A stretch of DNA of 64,000 nucleotides from Imperialibacter roseus (lineage in GTDB: Bacteria; Bacteroidota; Bacteroidia; Cytophagales; Cyclobacteriaceae), in contig NZ_CP136051.1 of the NCBI RefSeq assembly GCF_032999765.1, positions 6,677,501 to 6,741,500 of the forward strand, given 5' to 3'. The position numbers and the translations under genes were made by a program. Of this stretch, positions 45,505 to 53,970 are shown piece by piece (the first letter of the stretch is position 1; every line of letters begins with the position of its first letter). The notes below the pieces were generated by a model that was given only the letters and a program-made list of their open reading frames with translations, had not been told where the DNA came from and searched no databases.

Positions 45505-46833
45505 TTAGAAAATACCAAACAGCTTTTTCTTTCTTTTCTTTTCGATTTCGAAATAAGGGAACTGCGTCGAAAATGCCGCTTTGATCTCCTGCTCGCAGGT
45601 ATCAAAAAACTCCGGATCAAAATTGGCCTTCTCCAGTTCGTTTATCACCCTATCCACTTTTGTTTTCTGCCTGATCCAGCTGTCCCAAACTTGGTGTCGC
45701 TGCCGGATGCCCATGGCATTCATGCCGAGCACGGTGCCGGCAGCTTGATCAAAATTAATTCTGATGCCCTTTTTTCCGTCAGGATGCTCCCACCAGAACG
45801 AATCCACTCCTTCAGAAGCAATGGCGGGCACTGAACCATAGGTCTGATACTCGATGTCAAGGAACTTGGCAGAATTGAACCAAATCCCGGGCACATACCT
45901 GGTTGGCGTACCAGTTAGCGTCAAAGCCAGCGTTTCGCCCATCATGCGGCCGGTGTACCACACCTGCTCTATGGCTTTCCTGTGAGGTAGTGGGTTTCGC
46001 AGTTCGGCACAGTCGCCAATGGCATAAACATCGGGCAAATTGGTCTGCAAAAGGTCATCGACCAGAATGCCCCGGTTGGTTTCGACACCGAAAGACTTAG
46101 CCAAGCCAACATTGGCGTGCACTCCGGCAGTCAATCCTACTACCTGGCAAGGTATTTCCTCACCAGTACTGGTAACGACCGCAGAAGCCTTTCCATCAGG
46201 CCCGGCTTTTATTTCCCTCAACTCAGTGTTCAGCCGGAGGTCAATATGATGTTCAACAATGTGCCTGTTGATCATGGCAGACTCTTCCGCTGGCAAAACC
46301 AAATCCCAAAAGCTTTTTTCCCGTACCAGAAAGGTCACAGAAATCTTTCTCGACGCCAGCATTTCCGCCAGTTCAATACCAATTAAGCCACCTCCCACAA
46401 TGACTGCTCTTTTGCAGTTCTTGCTGTTGCTCTCCAGTATCTCCAAATCCTGATAGGAGTAGAGCCCCTGCACCCCGGGGAGATCCTGGCCGGGCCAGCC
46501 AAACTTGTTGGGTTGTGAGCCGGTGGCGAGCACCAGCTTATCATAGTTAATGTTTTTGCCGGATTTAAGTCGTATCGATTTAGCCTTTGCCTCTATACCA
46601 GTAACAAAATCAAACACCAGGTCAATCTTGTTCTTTCCCCAAAACCAATCTTCATAGGGCTTGGTATGTTCATATTTCATATGCCCCATGTAGATATACA
46701 TGAGGGCTGTTCTGCTGAAAAAATGCTCGGTTTCACCTGAGATGACAGTGATCTGAACATTCCCCTGCTTTCTTACATGCCTGGCGCAAGTGATGCCAGC
46801 TATGCCGTTTCCGATGATGACGATGTGTGCCAT
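45505..46833 (-). CDS. FAD-dependent NAD(P) oxidoreductase
   Basis: This 442-residue flavoenzyme has an N-terminal FAD-binding GNGIAGITCA motif (about residues 7-16), a second nucleotide-binding GGGLIGIELA motif (about 148-157), and the FAD motif VYAIGDCAEL (about 271-280). The architecture matches NirB-N and rubredoxin reductase-like enzymes. It is upstream of the Fe-S membrane protein, and the two likely pass electrons from NAD(P)H through FAD to the clusters. A -7-like TAAGTTTG lies on the minus strand at 46844-46851, very near the start codon. Confidence 0.88.
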   Translation of the reverse strand: MAHIVIIGNGIAGITCARHVRKQGNVQITVISGETEHFFSRTALMYIYMGHMKYEHTKPYEDWFWGKNKIDLVFDFVTGIEAKAKSIRLKSGKNINYDKLVLATGSQPNKFGWPGQDLPGVQGLYSYQDLEILESNSKNCKRAVIVGGGLIGIELAEMLASRKISVTFLVREKSFWDLVLPAEESAMINRHIVEHHIDLRLNTELREIKAGPDGKASAVVTSTGEEIPCQVVGLTAGVHANVGLAKSFGVETNRGILVDDLLQTNLPDVYAIGDCAELRNPLPHRKAIEQVWYTGRMMGETLALTLTGTPTRYVPGIWFNSAKFLDIEYQTYGSVPAIASEGVDSFWWEHPDGKKGIRINFDQAAGTVLGMNAMGIRQRHQVWDSWIRQKTKVDRVINELEKANFDPEFFDTCEQEIKAAFSTQFPYFEIEKKRKKKLFGIF

Positions 46834-47032
46834 AAGTATGCTTCAAACTTACACCGGCGCAGAGTAACACATTGTCAGTCCTGCGACCGAATGGAGCGCT
46901 TAAGATACAAATGGATTTCAGAAAGCTTAAAGGTTCTTTGAAGTCTTATTTCTTGCCAGATACTGAAGGCTATGATGGTCGTTGGTTTGGCTTCAAATGA
47001 GTATCTTGACGTCCAATAAAATTCAGTACAGG

Positions 47033-48184
47033 ATGAGGTGTCGTTACTATGGAATATGCTTATTGTTTTTAGTGCTTCAGCAATGCGGCTTACCTGAAAA
47101 CCACGAGCAGGTTATTTATCATATTGAGCTTCCGGAAGGGGCCATTCAGCCGTTGTCGATGAGCGATACAGAGGGGTTTATCCACCTCATCTACTATCAG
47201 GGTGACCCAGCCTCTGGAAATCTTTTTTACTGTCGTTTTGACGAGTCGAGTCGCAAGTTGAGCGATCCGATCAGGGTAAACGGGAAGGATAGTAGTGCCA
47301 TTGCGGTGGGCACAATACGTGGGGCGCAAATGGCTATTGGCAGAGGCGATTTGGTGCATGTGATATGGAATGCTTCTTCAGCGGCGACCCTTGCCGTGCA
47401 CGACTCGGCTATGGTTACTCCCCTGCTCTATGCCAGAATGGCTGATGACAAAAAGCACTTTGAACCGGAAGCCAATCTCATACAGACTCACTGGGGGCTG
47501 GACGGAGGCAGTGCAATTGCTACGGACGAGAAAGGGAATATTTACGTTTCCTGGCATGCCACCGGAAACGAGCCAGGCGAAGAGAACAGGAGGGTTTATT
47601 TGCGAAAGTCGGAGGATGATGGACGGACATTTTCTGATGAGCTGGCCATCAACGATCCACTGGTTGGAGCATGCGGCTGCTGTGGTATGCATTTGACATC
47701 GGACAATAATGGACACGTCTTAGCCTTGTATAGGTCGGCTGGCGAGAGAAAACACCGCGATATTCATCTGATTGACTTTGATGACGACAATACACTTTCC
47801 GAAAGTGTGATTGACAAATGGGAACTTGAGGCCTGCCCCATGAGCAGCATTTCTTCGGGAAGGTCTGGTAATATGCTGGCCTTTACATGGCAAACAGCCG
47901 GGGAGGTGTTTTACCAATTCGCCAAAGCCCAATCGCCGGTACGATCTCCTGAAAAGCAAGCAAATGGTGCCAAGCATAGCAAAATCGCTATTTCTGACAA
48001 CGACCACTACCTCATTGCATGGACGGAAGGAACCGGATGGAACAAAGGTGGTGACCTGGCATGGGAACTGAGAGATGAAGCCGGAAAGCTCCTGGAAAGT
48101 GGAAAGAAAGACAATGCGATTGCAGTGTGGAGTTTCCCCGCAGTAGTAGCTGGCAAAAATAATGCATTTTATATCTTCAACTAG
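47033..48184 (+). CDS. Sialidase-like beta-propeller lipoprotein with cysteine cluster
   Basis: This 383-residue lipoprotein (leader ends LVLQQC) has a BNR/Asp-box-like propeller body: SEDDGRTFS (Asp box, about residue 195) and repeated GNIYVSW-type strands. Unusually, it has a clustered cysteine motif, ACGCCGMHL (about 212-220), and a second Cys-Pro-Met segment, EACPMSS (about 266-272). These suggest a bound metal or redox role rather than simple sialidase activity. The ATG at 47033 is chosen because the lipoprotein leader starts there. It is divergent from the FAD oxidoreductase gene. Confidence 0.75.
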   Translation: MRCRYYGICLLFLVLQQCGLPENHEQVIYHIELPEGAIQPLSMSDTEGFIHLIYYQGDPASGNLFYCRFDESSRKLSDPIRVNGKDSSAIAVGTIRGAQMAIGRGDLVHVIWNASSAATLAVHDSAMVTPLLYARMADDKKHFEPEANLIQTHWGLDGGSAIATDEKGNIYVSWHATGNEPGEENRRVYLRKSEDDGRTFSDELAINDPLVGACGCCGMHLTSDNNGHVLALYRSAGERKHRDIHLIDFDDDNTLSESVIDKWELEACPMSSISSGRSGNMLAFTWQTAGEVFYQFAKAQSPVRSPEKQANGAKHSKIAISDNDHYLIAWTEGTGWNKGGDLAWELRDEAGKLLESGKKDNAIAVWSFPAVVAGKNNAFYIFN

Positions 48185-48198
48185 AGGAGCGCCCAGTT

Positions 48199-49590
48199 TC
48201 AAAAATGCAACCCAAAGCTATAACCTGGCCAGTACTGTACGTTCAGGCTTTCTTCGCTTGTTTTGAACACCTCCTGGCCAATGTTCAGATCCTGCCCTTC
48301 GTGGAAATAGGCATTGAATGAAAGACCGACAAACAAATGCGGTCCTTTTTTCTTTCTGCGCAGGCCTATTTCTGCATGTATTTTGTGTAGCAGACTAAGC
48401 CTGGGATCAAAATTTTTGGTTCGGTTGAGGTACATTGTCCTGATACCCGCACTTAAAAACCAGCGGGCGTTCAATGTGTCGGCCCCTATCATCGAGTGTT
48501 TGTTGTAGAACACCTTCATGAAGCCATAGCCCAATCCCCACTTTACCTGGTTTCTATACCCCTCGAAAGGGTTGTAGGCGAAAATGAGCGCATTTTGATT
48601 GACGACTTTGAACCGTCCTGTAAAGGGCATCTGTGATGGTGTGTAGGTGCAGTTTTGACAGTTGCCCGTGGTTCGTTCCAGTACAGCGGTAAACAGCTCG
48701 TCGGTAAACAGCCGGGTGTGTACGCCGCTGGAACCAAAGTTAAGAGGGCCTACCTGCGTGCCGTAGGTGGGCACGGAAGAGCCCTGGTAAGGACCTGGTT
48801 TGAAGATGTTGATCAGACCTATTTGCGTGCCGTGCACTTTTCTGGCTATGTTGATGAGGCCAAACTGCGTTCCGTCCATTTCGCTTGAAACATTCACCAG
48901 GCCGAGTTGAAAGCCCCGGTCGGGGCCTGGTGGTGACGAGTTTTTGCCTTCCATTTGCACTGCCCGGTTGATGAGGCCTAGCTGCAAGCCGCTGAGTTCC
49001 CCGTAGGTGTAGTTGAACAAAAGCGAAGCCTGGCTGCCTGTCATGCCACGAATGGCGATGTTGTAGAGCCCGGCCATCTGCACACCAAAGACCTGCTTGC
49101 CACCCATATTGCCCAGGCCAGCCAGCTGAAAGCCGTGCACGTAGCCATTGTTGAAGTTGAACCCACCGGTTAGCTGGATGCCTTCGACGTTGTTTCTGAC
49201 AAAATTCAAGAGCCCGGAAAGCTGAATGCCCTTTAAATTACAGGAAAAACCTTCGTTGACAATAGAGAGCTCTTCGCCATCGGTCAGGTTAAAGTAGGTC
49301 TGGCTTCCAATAACGTTGGCGAGCCCTGCTATCTGGATGCCAGTGCTTGAGTTGGTGTTGATGTTTGAAATGCCACCCAGCTCAAAGTGGTGGCTGCCGG
49401 CCGACATGCCTCCGAAAATATTAAGAGAGAACCTGTTGAAATAGAAGCCACTTTCCAGTCCGTTAGTGCCTATGCCTGGAAAAAAGGACAGCTGAAACGT
49501 TCTTTCCTTGTACCTGCTTTTGGCTGGTTGACTAAGCAGGTCACCGTTGACTGTACAAATAGCGAGCAGCAAAAAAATTACTCTGTTCAA
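48199..49590 (-). CDS. LA_2272-type surface repeat protein
   Basis: This 463-residue exported protein has a signal peptide (to about residue 20) and a central array of about 13 short repeats. Each is close to GxQLxGLxNxxxxxxxG (about residues 70-290), which likely form a beta-helical or barrel-like stack. The C-terminus is non-repetitive, ends in GYSFGLHF and may be a beta-barrel or anchoring domain. Proteins with this repeat are called LA_2272/LA_2273 family surface repeats. The function is not established. It converges on the propeller lipoprotein gene. Confidence 0.75.
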   Translation of the reverse strand: MNRVIFLLLAICTVNGDLLSQPAKSRYKERTFQLSFFPGIGTNGLESGFYFNRFSLNIFGGMSAGSHHFELGGISNINTNSSTGIQIAGLANVIGSQTYFNLTDGEELSIVNEGFSCNLKGIQLSGLLNFVRNNVEGIQLTGGFNFNNGYVHGFQLAGLGNMGGKQVFGVQMAGLYNIAIRGMTGSQASLLFNYTYGELSGLQLGLINRAVQMEGKNSSPPGPDRGFQLGLVNVSSEMDGTQFGLINIARKVHGTQIGLINIFKPGPYQGSSVPTYGTQVGPLNFGSSGVHTRLFTDELFTAVLERTTGNCQNCTYTPSQMPFTGRFKVVNQNALIFAYNPFEGYRNQVKWGLGYGFMKVFYNKHSMIGADTLNARWFLSAGIRTMYLNRTKNFDPRLSLLHKIHAEIGLRRKKKGPHLFVGLSFNAYFHEGQDLNIGQEVFKTSEESLNVQYWPGYSFGLHF

Positions 49591-49671
49591 AGCGTTATCC
49601 TTAACCTGTTTGACTTTCAGATAAAGGACGACCAGCGGCGGTGAGAATTACAGAAATAACGAAAAAGCAGC

Positions 49672-50682
49672 TTATTTGCTCTTGGGCCCGGCTAAATAGT
49701 TGAGGAGACTTTCCAGGGAATGGAATCTTTGGTTTGTCGCCACCCAACTGGTAGCATTTCCCTCCATTTCAATAGTAAGCTTAATTGCCGCATTCGTATC
49801 ACCCGGCAAATAGCCGTGCCTTTCCAGTGCACGTTTTGTCCAGTTGTGGGCTGGTGAATCTCCTGCCAATGAAAATGTCGTGCCTTCTTTTGTTGGCAAC
49901 AGCACTCTGCCGTTTAACAAGTCAAACCCAAAGCCTTCGTGGTAAAGGCTTTCTTCGAGCAGACCATTTAGCGCCAAATCCTCAGGCAGTCCCTGAACGA
50001 GGGGGCTGTTGAAATTGGTCAGCCAAAGTCTGTCGGCAAACTCCATGGCTAAATGGAAGTCATGCGTAGATACTACCACAGCCTTTTCTTTTTCAAGAGC
50101 GAGTTGTCTGAGCAGCATAAATATTTCGACGCTATTGTTCAGATCCAGAAACGCCGTGGGCTCATCCAGGATCATCAAGTCGCCGTCTTGCGCCACCGCT
50201 CTGGCTATCATAGCTTTCTGGTACTGTCCGTCGCTCAGCTCGCCTACTTTTTTATTCAACAGGTAGTTGATCTTTGTAAGTGCCACAGCTTCTTCTACGG
50301 CCGACTTGTCTTCTTTGGAAAGCAATCCAAGCCAGTTGGTGTAAGGATGGCGGCCAAGTGCTACCAGTTCTTCCACAGTGAGGTTGCCACCACCTACTTT
50401 TTCAGTGAGCACAAGGCTAATCTTTGTGGCTAGCTCCTGGATGCTGTATGCTTGAACTGGCCGATGGGCAAGAAGCACCTCGCCAGCAAGGGGAGGCTGC
50501 AGCCCGGCGATTGTTCGTAGTAGCGTTGATTTGCCCACGCCATTTTGTCCCAGCAGACAAACTACCTCCCCGGGATTGATATCCAGGTTGATGTCTTTCA
50601 AAAGCGGAGTAGGATGACTTTTTACGAGGTAGCCAACACTCAAATGCTGTAGTTTCATCACCGACCTGTTGTTAACGATCAT
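49672..50682 (-). CDS. btuD: Cobalamin/iron-siderophore ABC importer ATPase (BtuD-like)
   Basis: This 336-residue ATPase has Walker A (GQNGVGKST, residues about 45-53), signature LSDGQYQKAMIARA, Walker B (DLMILDEP) and the H-loop (VSTHDFHL). It powers a type II importer. The C-terminal ~80 residues (about 255-336) form an extra domain not found in classic BtuD. The start at 50682 overlaps the permease stop by 4 bases, supporting coupled translation. The cobalamin setting (riboswitch, BtuB, BtuG-like) points to B12 over iron, but iron-siderophore transport cannot be excluded. Confidence 0.87.
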   Translation of the reverse strand: MIVNNRSVMKLQHLSVGYLVKSHPTPLLKDINLDINPGEVVCLLGQNGVGKSTLLRTIAGLQPPLAGEVLLAHRPVQAYSIQELATKISLVLTEKVGGGNLTVEELVALGRHPYTNWLGLLSKEDKSAVEEAVALTKINYLLNKKVGELSDGQYQKAMIARAVAQDGDLMILDEPTAFLDLNNSVEIFMLLRQLALEKEKAVVVSTHDFHLAMEFADRLWLTNFNSPLVQGLPEDLALNGLLEESLYHEGFGFDLLNGRVLLPTKEGTTFSLAGDSPAHNWTKRALERHGYLPGDTNAAIKLTIEMEGNATSWVATNQRFHSLESLLNYLAGPKSK

Positions 50683-51734
50683 AACGAGTACCTCAGGTTT
50701 CGTTTACTCACAATGATCCAAATAACGACGGGGCCGCCGATCAGAGAAGTCACGGCATTGATGGGTAGCAACTGCGATGTGCCTGGTAGCTGAGCAATCA
50801 GGTCGCAAAATAGCATGGTGCCGGCACCCATCAGGCAAACCAACGGAATAAGCAACAAATGATTTGAAGTAGGGAAAAGCATGCGAACCATGTGTGGCAC
50901 GGCAATGCCAATGAAGGCGATAGGCCCGCAGAAAGCGGTGACACTGCCAGCCAGCAGGCAGGTGCTGATGATGATGGTAAGCCTGGCTCGCTTGATGTTG
51001 AGCCCCATGCTTCGGGCATACTGCTCACCAAGCAAGAGCATGTTTAGCTGTTTGGCCGAAGCAAAGGACAGCAGCAGACCAATTACTATTATAGGCGCAA
51101 AGATTTGCATTTCCTCCCAGCTAAGCCCGCCTAAACTTCCGAATGACCAAAGCATATAAGCCTGGATGTCTTCGGCCTGGCTGAAGTACTGCATAATGCT
51201 GACCAGGGCTCCTGTGGTGCTACTAAACATCAACCCTACGATGAGGAGGCTCATAGCGTCACGCAGTGAGCGGGCCACGGAGATAACGGCGATCATGACA
51301 AGAATGGCTCCGAGCGCTGCGGCAATTACCTGAGCACTGGCGAAAAGCTGCCCGCCCAGCTGATGAAGCCCCAACGAAGTTCCGCCAAGAATCAGCAAGG
51401 CGGCACCAAGGCTTGCGCCGGAGCTAATGCCCAACACAAATGGCCCGGCCAAAGGATTCCTGAAGAAAGTTTGCATTTGGAGCCCGCTGATGCCCAAAGC
51501 GGCGCCTACCAGTATGGCCGTTAATGCTTTTGGCAGCCGGAAGTTGAGAATGATTTCCTGCCAGGCTTCGTTTTGGCTGGTAAAGCCCGACACAATTTTC
51601 AGCGCTTCAAATGCCGGGATCACCACGGACCCCAGGGCCAGACTGAGAAGGAAAAGCACGAAAATCAGGAGCGTGAGAAGCACGAAGTACTTCCACCATT
51701 GCTTCCATGACTGTTGGATGAAATCCCTAAGCAT
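50679..51734 (-). CDS. btuC: FecCD-family ABC permease (BtuC-like)
   Basis: This 351-residue permease has about ten membrane helices and the FecCD pattern ALGISGLQMQTFFRNPLAGPFVLGISSGASLGAALLI (visible in short parts at residues about 79-115). FecCD permeases form the channel of type II ABC importers for cobalamin, siderophores or heme. It overlaps the ATPase gene by 4 bases and follows the binding-protein gene by 8 bases. The operon order binding protein, permease, ATPase is standard. Confidence 0.9.
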   Translation of the reverse strand: MLRDFIQQSWKQWWKYFVLLTLLIFVLFLLSLALGSVVIPAFEALKIVSGFTSQNEAWQEIILNFRLPKALTAILVGAALGISGLQMQTFFRNPLAGPFVLGISSGASLGAALLILGGTSLGLHQLGGQLFASAQVIAAALGAILVMIAVISVARSLRDAMSLLIVGLMFSSTTGALVSIMQYFSQAEDIQAYMLWSFGSLGGLSWEEMQIFAPIIVIGLLLSFASAKQLNMLLLGEQYARSMGLNIKRARLTIIISTCLLAGSVTAFCGPIAFIGIAVPHMVRMLFPTSNHLLLIPLVCLMGAGTMLFCDLIAQLPGTSQLLPINAVTSLIGGPVVIWIIVSKRNLRYSL

Positions 51735-51742
51735 GGCACAGA

Positions 51743-52882
51743 TTAGGGTAATTTTCTGTAAAAATAAAGTTTGTGATCGGGGAGGAGGTCAGGATGCATA
51801 ATATGGATCAGGTCTGCCAGAACAATATCGGGCCTGCTGTAGCCTTCTTCCAGATAGTTATTTCCACCCTTTTCGTTCAACTGATTGTCGTAGTTGTAAA
51901 CGGCGTTATTTTTCCAGGCGCTAAACAAACCATACCTGCTTTCCTGCGCTTTCATTTCCTGCAGCGTGCCAAAAGACGCCACCCCAATCCAATAGTCGGC
52001 TTTCAACCCCTTTTCAAACACAGACTCAAAACTTAGTTCCAGCCATCCGTTCTCCTCGGTTTCTTTCCAGAGGTAGCTGCCGCCCGCATCTTCAAAGAAG
52101 GCAGCTCCGTAATTCTTGCCGCCAGGCAGAAACCAGGTGTCGCCATACACCACGCCGGTCAGCACGGTTGGTTTTGCTTCGGCCTTCAGGGCTTTGGCTC
52201 GTAGTTCCAGATAGTTTTGTTCTATCACGTTGAAAATAGAATCGGCCTCGTCAAGCTTATTGAAGAAAGCAGCCGTGAACTTGATCCATTCTGCCCGGCC
52301 AAGAGGCGTCGTTTCAAGGTAGTCGGCGTTGTAGAGCATGTCGATGCCAGCCAGCTCCAGCCTTTCGTCAGTAGATCGGTCGTTCCCCATGGAAAAGGTA
52401 AAAAGGGCTTCGGGCTTCAAGTTAAGGCACGATTCAAAGTTGACGCCGGCACCGTCCCCAATTTCGACCAGCTCGTCACTTGCGATCCTTTCCCTGAAGA
52501 CCTGTGAGTACACATAGTCGGCATTGGCGAAGCCCTTCAGGCTTGATGTTTCACCGAGGGCTGAAAAATGAGGAAGATGGGTGGTGCTGGTAGCAGCCAC
52601 CTTGCTAAGCGGCACTTTCACAACTTTATAACCATCAAAGGCGGCGTCTGTGTCCTTTTTCTTGTCAACCAATGCATACTTTATAGCCTTTCCGGCACCC
52701 TTCCATGGTTGTTCCACCACAACCTCTGTCCAATCTGCGTGCTGGGTAATGGCTAGCCCACTTGCATACTTTATGTAAGAGGGTTGGGTTGGGTTATCGG
52801 CTACCGTTTCTGCCTTCTTTTGCTGGCATGAGAAAGTGAGCACGGCAAAAAAGGAGATGAAAAGAAGTATTTTGTTGAACAT
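51743..52882 (-). CDS. btuF: ABC importer substrate-binding lipoprotein (BtuF-like)
   Basis: This 379-residue binding protein has a lipoprotein leader (FAVLTFSC, about residue 19) and a class III two-lobe fold with a long interlobe helix, typical of cobalamin and siderophore binders. The ATG at 52882 is preferred because the leader begins there; an ATG at 52936 would put a hairpin inside the coding sequence. It is the first gene of the btuFCD-type operon. An inverted repeat lies just upstream of its start. Confidence 0.86.
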   Translation of the reverse strand: MFNKILLFISFFAVLTFSCQQKKAETVADNPTQPSYIKYASGLAITQHADWTEVVVEQPWKGAGKAIKYALVDKKKDTDAAFDGYKVVKVPLSKVAATSTTHLPHFSALGETSSLKGFANADYVYSQVFRERIASDELVEIGDGAGVNFESCLNLKPEALFTFSMGNDRSTDERLELAGIDMLYNADYLETTPLGRAEWIKFTAAFFNKLDEADSIFNVIEQNYLELRAKALKAEAKPTVLTGVVYGDTWFLPGGKNYGAAFFEDAGGSYLWKETEENGWLELSFESVFEKGLKADYWIGVASFGTLQEMKAQESRYGLFSAWKNNAVYNYDNQLNEKGGNNYLEEGYSRPDIVLADLIHIMHPDLLPDHKLYFYRKLP

Positions 52883-52890
52883 AGTGCGGC

Positions 52891-52927
52891 AAAAATAAAA
52901 CAATCCGCCCCTTTTGGGAACGGATTG
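52891..52927 (-). terminator. Terminator or leader hairpin between the zinc-ribbon gene and btuF
   Basis: On the minus strand a 7-bp stem (CAATCCG / CGGATTG) is followed by a T-rich run (TTTTATTTT). It ends the upstream 153-residue gene and lies 8 bases before the chosen btuF start, so it also sits in the btuF leader and could act as an attenuator. Confidence 0.6.
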
Positions 52928-52973
52928 CATTTTCATTTCGAATATTTGCTTTGCCCGTCGGGCATCTGAGCTT

Positions 52974-53435
52974 TTATCTGATCTTATTGGCTCCGGCGAG
53001 CATGGTGGCGTATTCTTTTATTTCTTCGTAAGTATCCTTTTCAAGTACCGCCTTTGCGTCACCTGATTTTGGGGGGTTATAATTGCCCTTGGATTCCCAC
53101 CACTGTAGCGCATGTTTCTTGGCTTCGTTGGTATCCACCTCGAACTGTTTTATGCAAGTGTCGCATACGAGCCAGGTCTGGTCTTTTTCAGCCGTTTTTT
53201 CAAAAATGATCCCCCTCATTTTTGTGGCATTAGCATCTTTCTGCTTAAAGTGAGCAGTGGTGTACCCAAGCGTTTCGGGCTCGACCATCTTGTGATCCCA
53301 ATATTCCTTTGAGCTAACTACCTCAGAGGTAGTAAGTGCATATCCTTCGTTGTACTCCAAAAGGGTTTTGCAAATTTTGCACTGTGAAACAGGAGTTTTT
53401 TCCTTTTTACCAAATAGCTTTCCAATAAACGACAT
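52974..53435 (-). CDS. Zinc-ribbon-like protein of unknown function
   Basis: This 153-residue cytoplasmic protein has two CxxC pairs, CKICK (about residues 19-22) and CDTC (about 110-113), likely forming one zinc ribbon. The rest is helical and charged. I do not recognise a named family. It is upstream of btuF on the same strand but separated by a hairpin terminator, so it is probably not part of the transport operon. A link to cobalamin is not shown. Confidence 0.7.
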   Translation of the reverse strand: MSFIGKLFGKKEKTPVSQCKICKTLLEYNEGYALTTSEVVSSKEYWDHKMVEPETLGYTTAHFKQKDANATKMRGIIFEKTAEKDQTWLVCDTCIKQFEVDTNEAKKHALQWWESKGNYNPPKSGDAKAVLEKDTYEEIKEYATMLAGANKIR

Positions 53436-53642
53436 CGTAGTATTTTATAATTCTAGTTTTCGACCTAAACCAATGTAATGACGCTTTAACAGGGGTTGAG
53501 GTTGCGTGCACCACTCAAATTTCTTCCAAATATACCCTCAACTGGCCTAAAGGTTACTTGAGACGGTATTAAAAAGTGTTAAATCGGAGAATTTTTACAG
53601 AATCGTTTTAACATCATTGCAATTATTGCGTATTTCGCACCG

Positions 53643-53826
53643 ACCGTTGGTTTCTGCCTCAACTCATCAGCAGTTGTAGCAGAATTAAAAGGGAACCCCG
53701 TTAAAATCGGGGGCTGTCCCCGCAACTGTAAGCCTACAAAGGCCTCTATCAAAAAGTCACTGTTCCGATACATCGGGGTGGGAAGACGATAGAAAAGCCG
53801 GGCGAGCCAGGAGACCTGCCACAGTC
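53643..53826 (+). promoter_or_regulatory. Cobalamin riboswitch
   Basis: The conserved B12-box elements appear in order: AAAAGGGAACCCCGTT (about 53686-53702), GGCTGTCCCCGCAACTGTAAGC (about 53711-53733), GGGTGGGAAGACGAT, and GAGCCAGGAGACCTGCC (about 53804-53820). This is the class I/II adenosyl-/methylcobalamin aptamer. It lies 145 bases before the TonB receptor start and should turn down btuB translation or transcription when B12 is plentiful. The exact 5' edge is approximate. Confidence 0.95.
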
Positions 53827-53970
53827 AAGCAATTCAAAGCTTTCGGGTGAAAAGCGGCGGATGATCTGAAAAGGCCGTGTTCCGGCTTCACATTTCATTC
53901 CACCTTATTCCCTCTACAGCTTTGAGTTAAGTTAACAAACTGGGCTTGCCTGTTAATTTAATTCAAAGAG

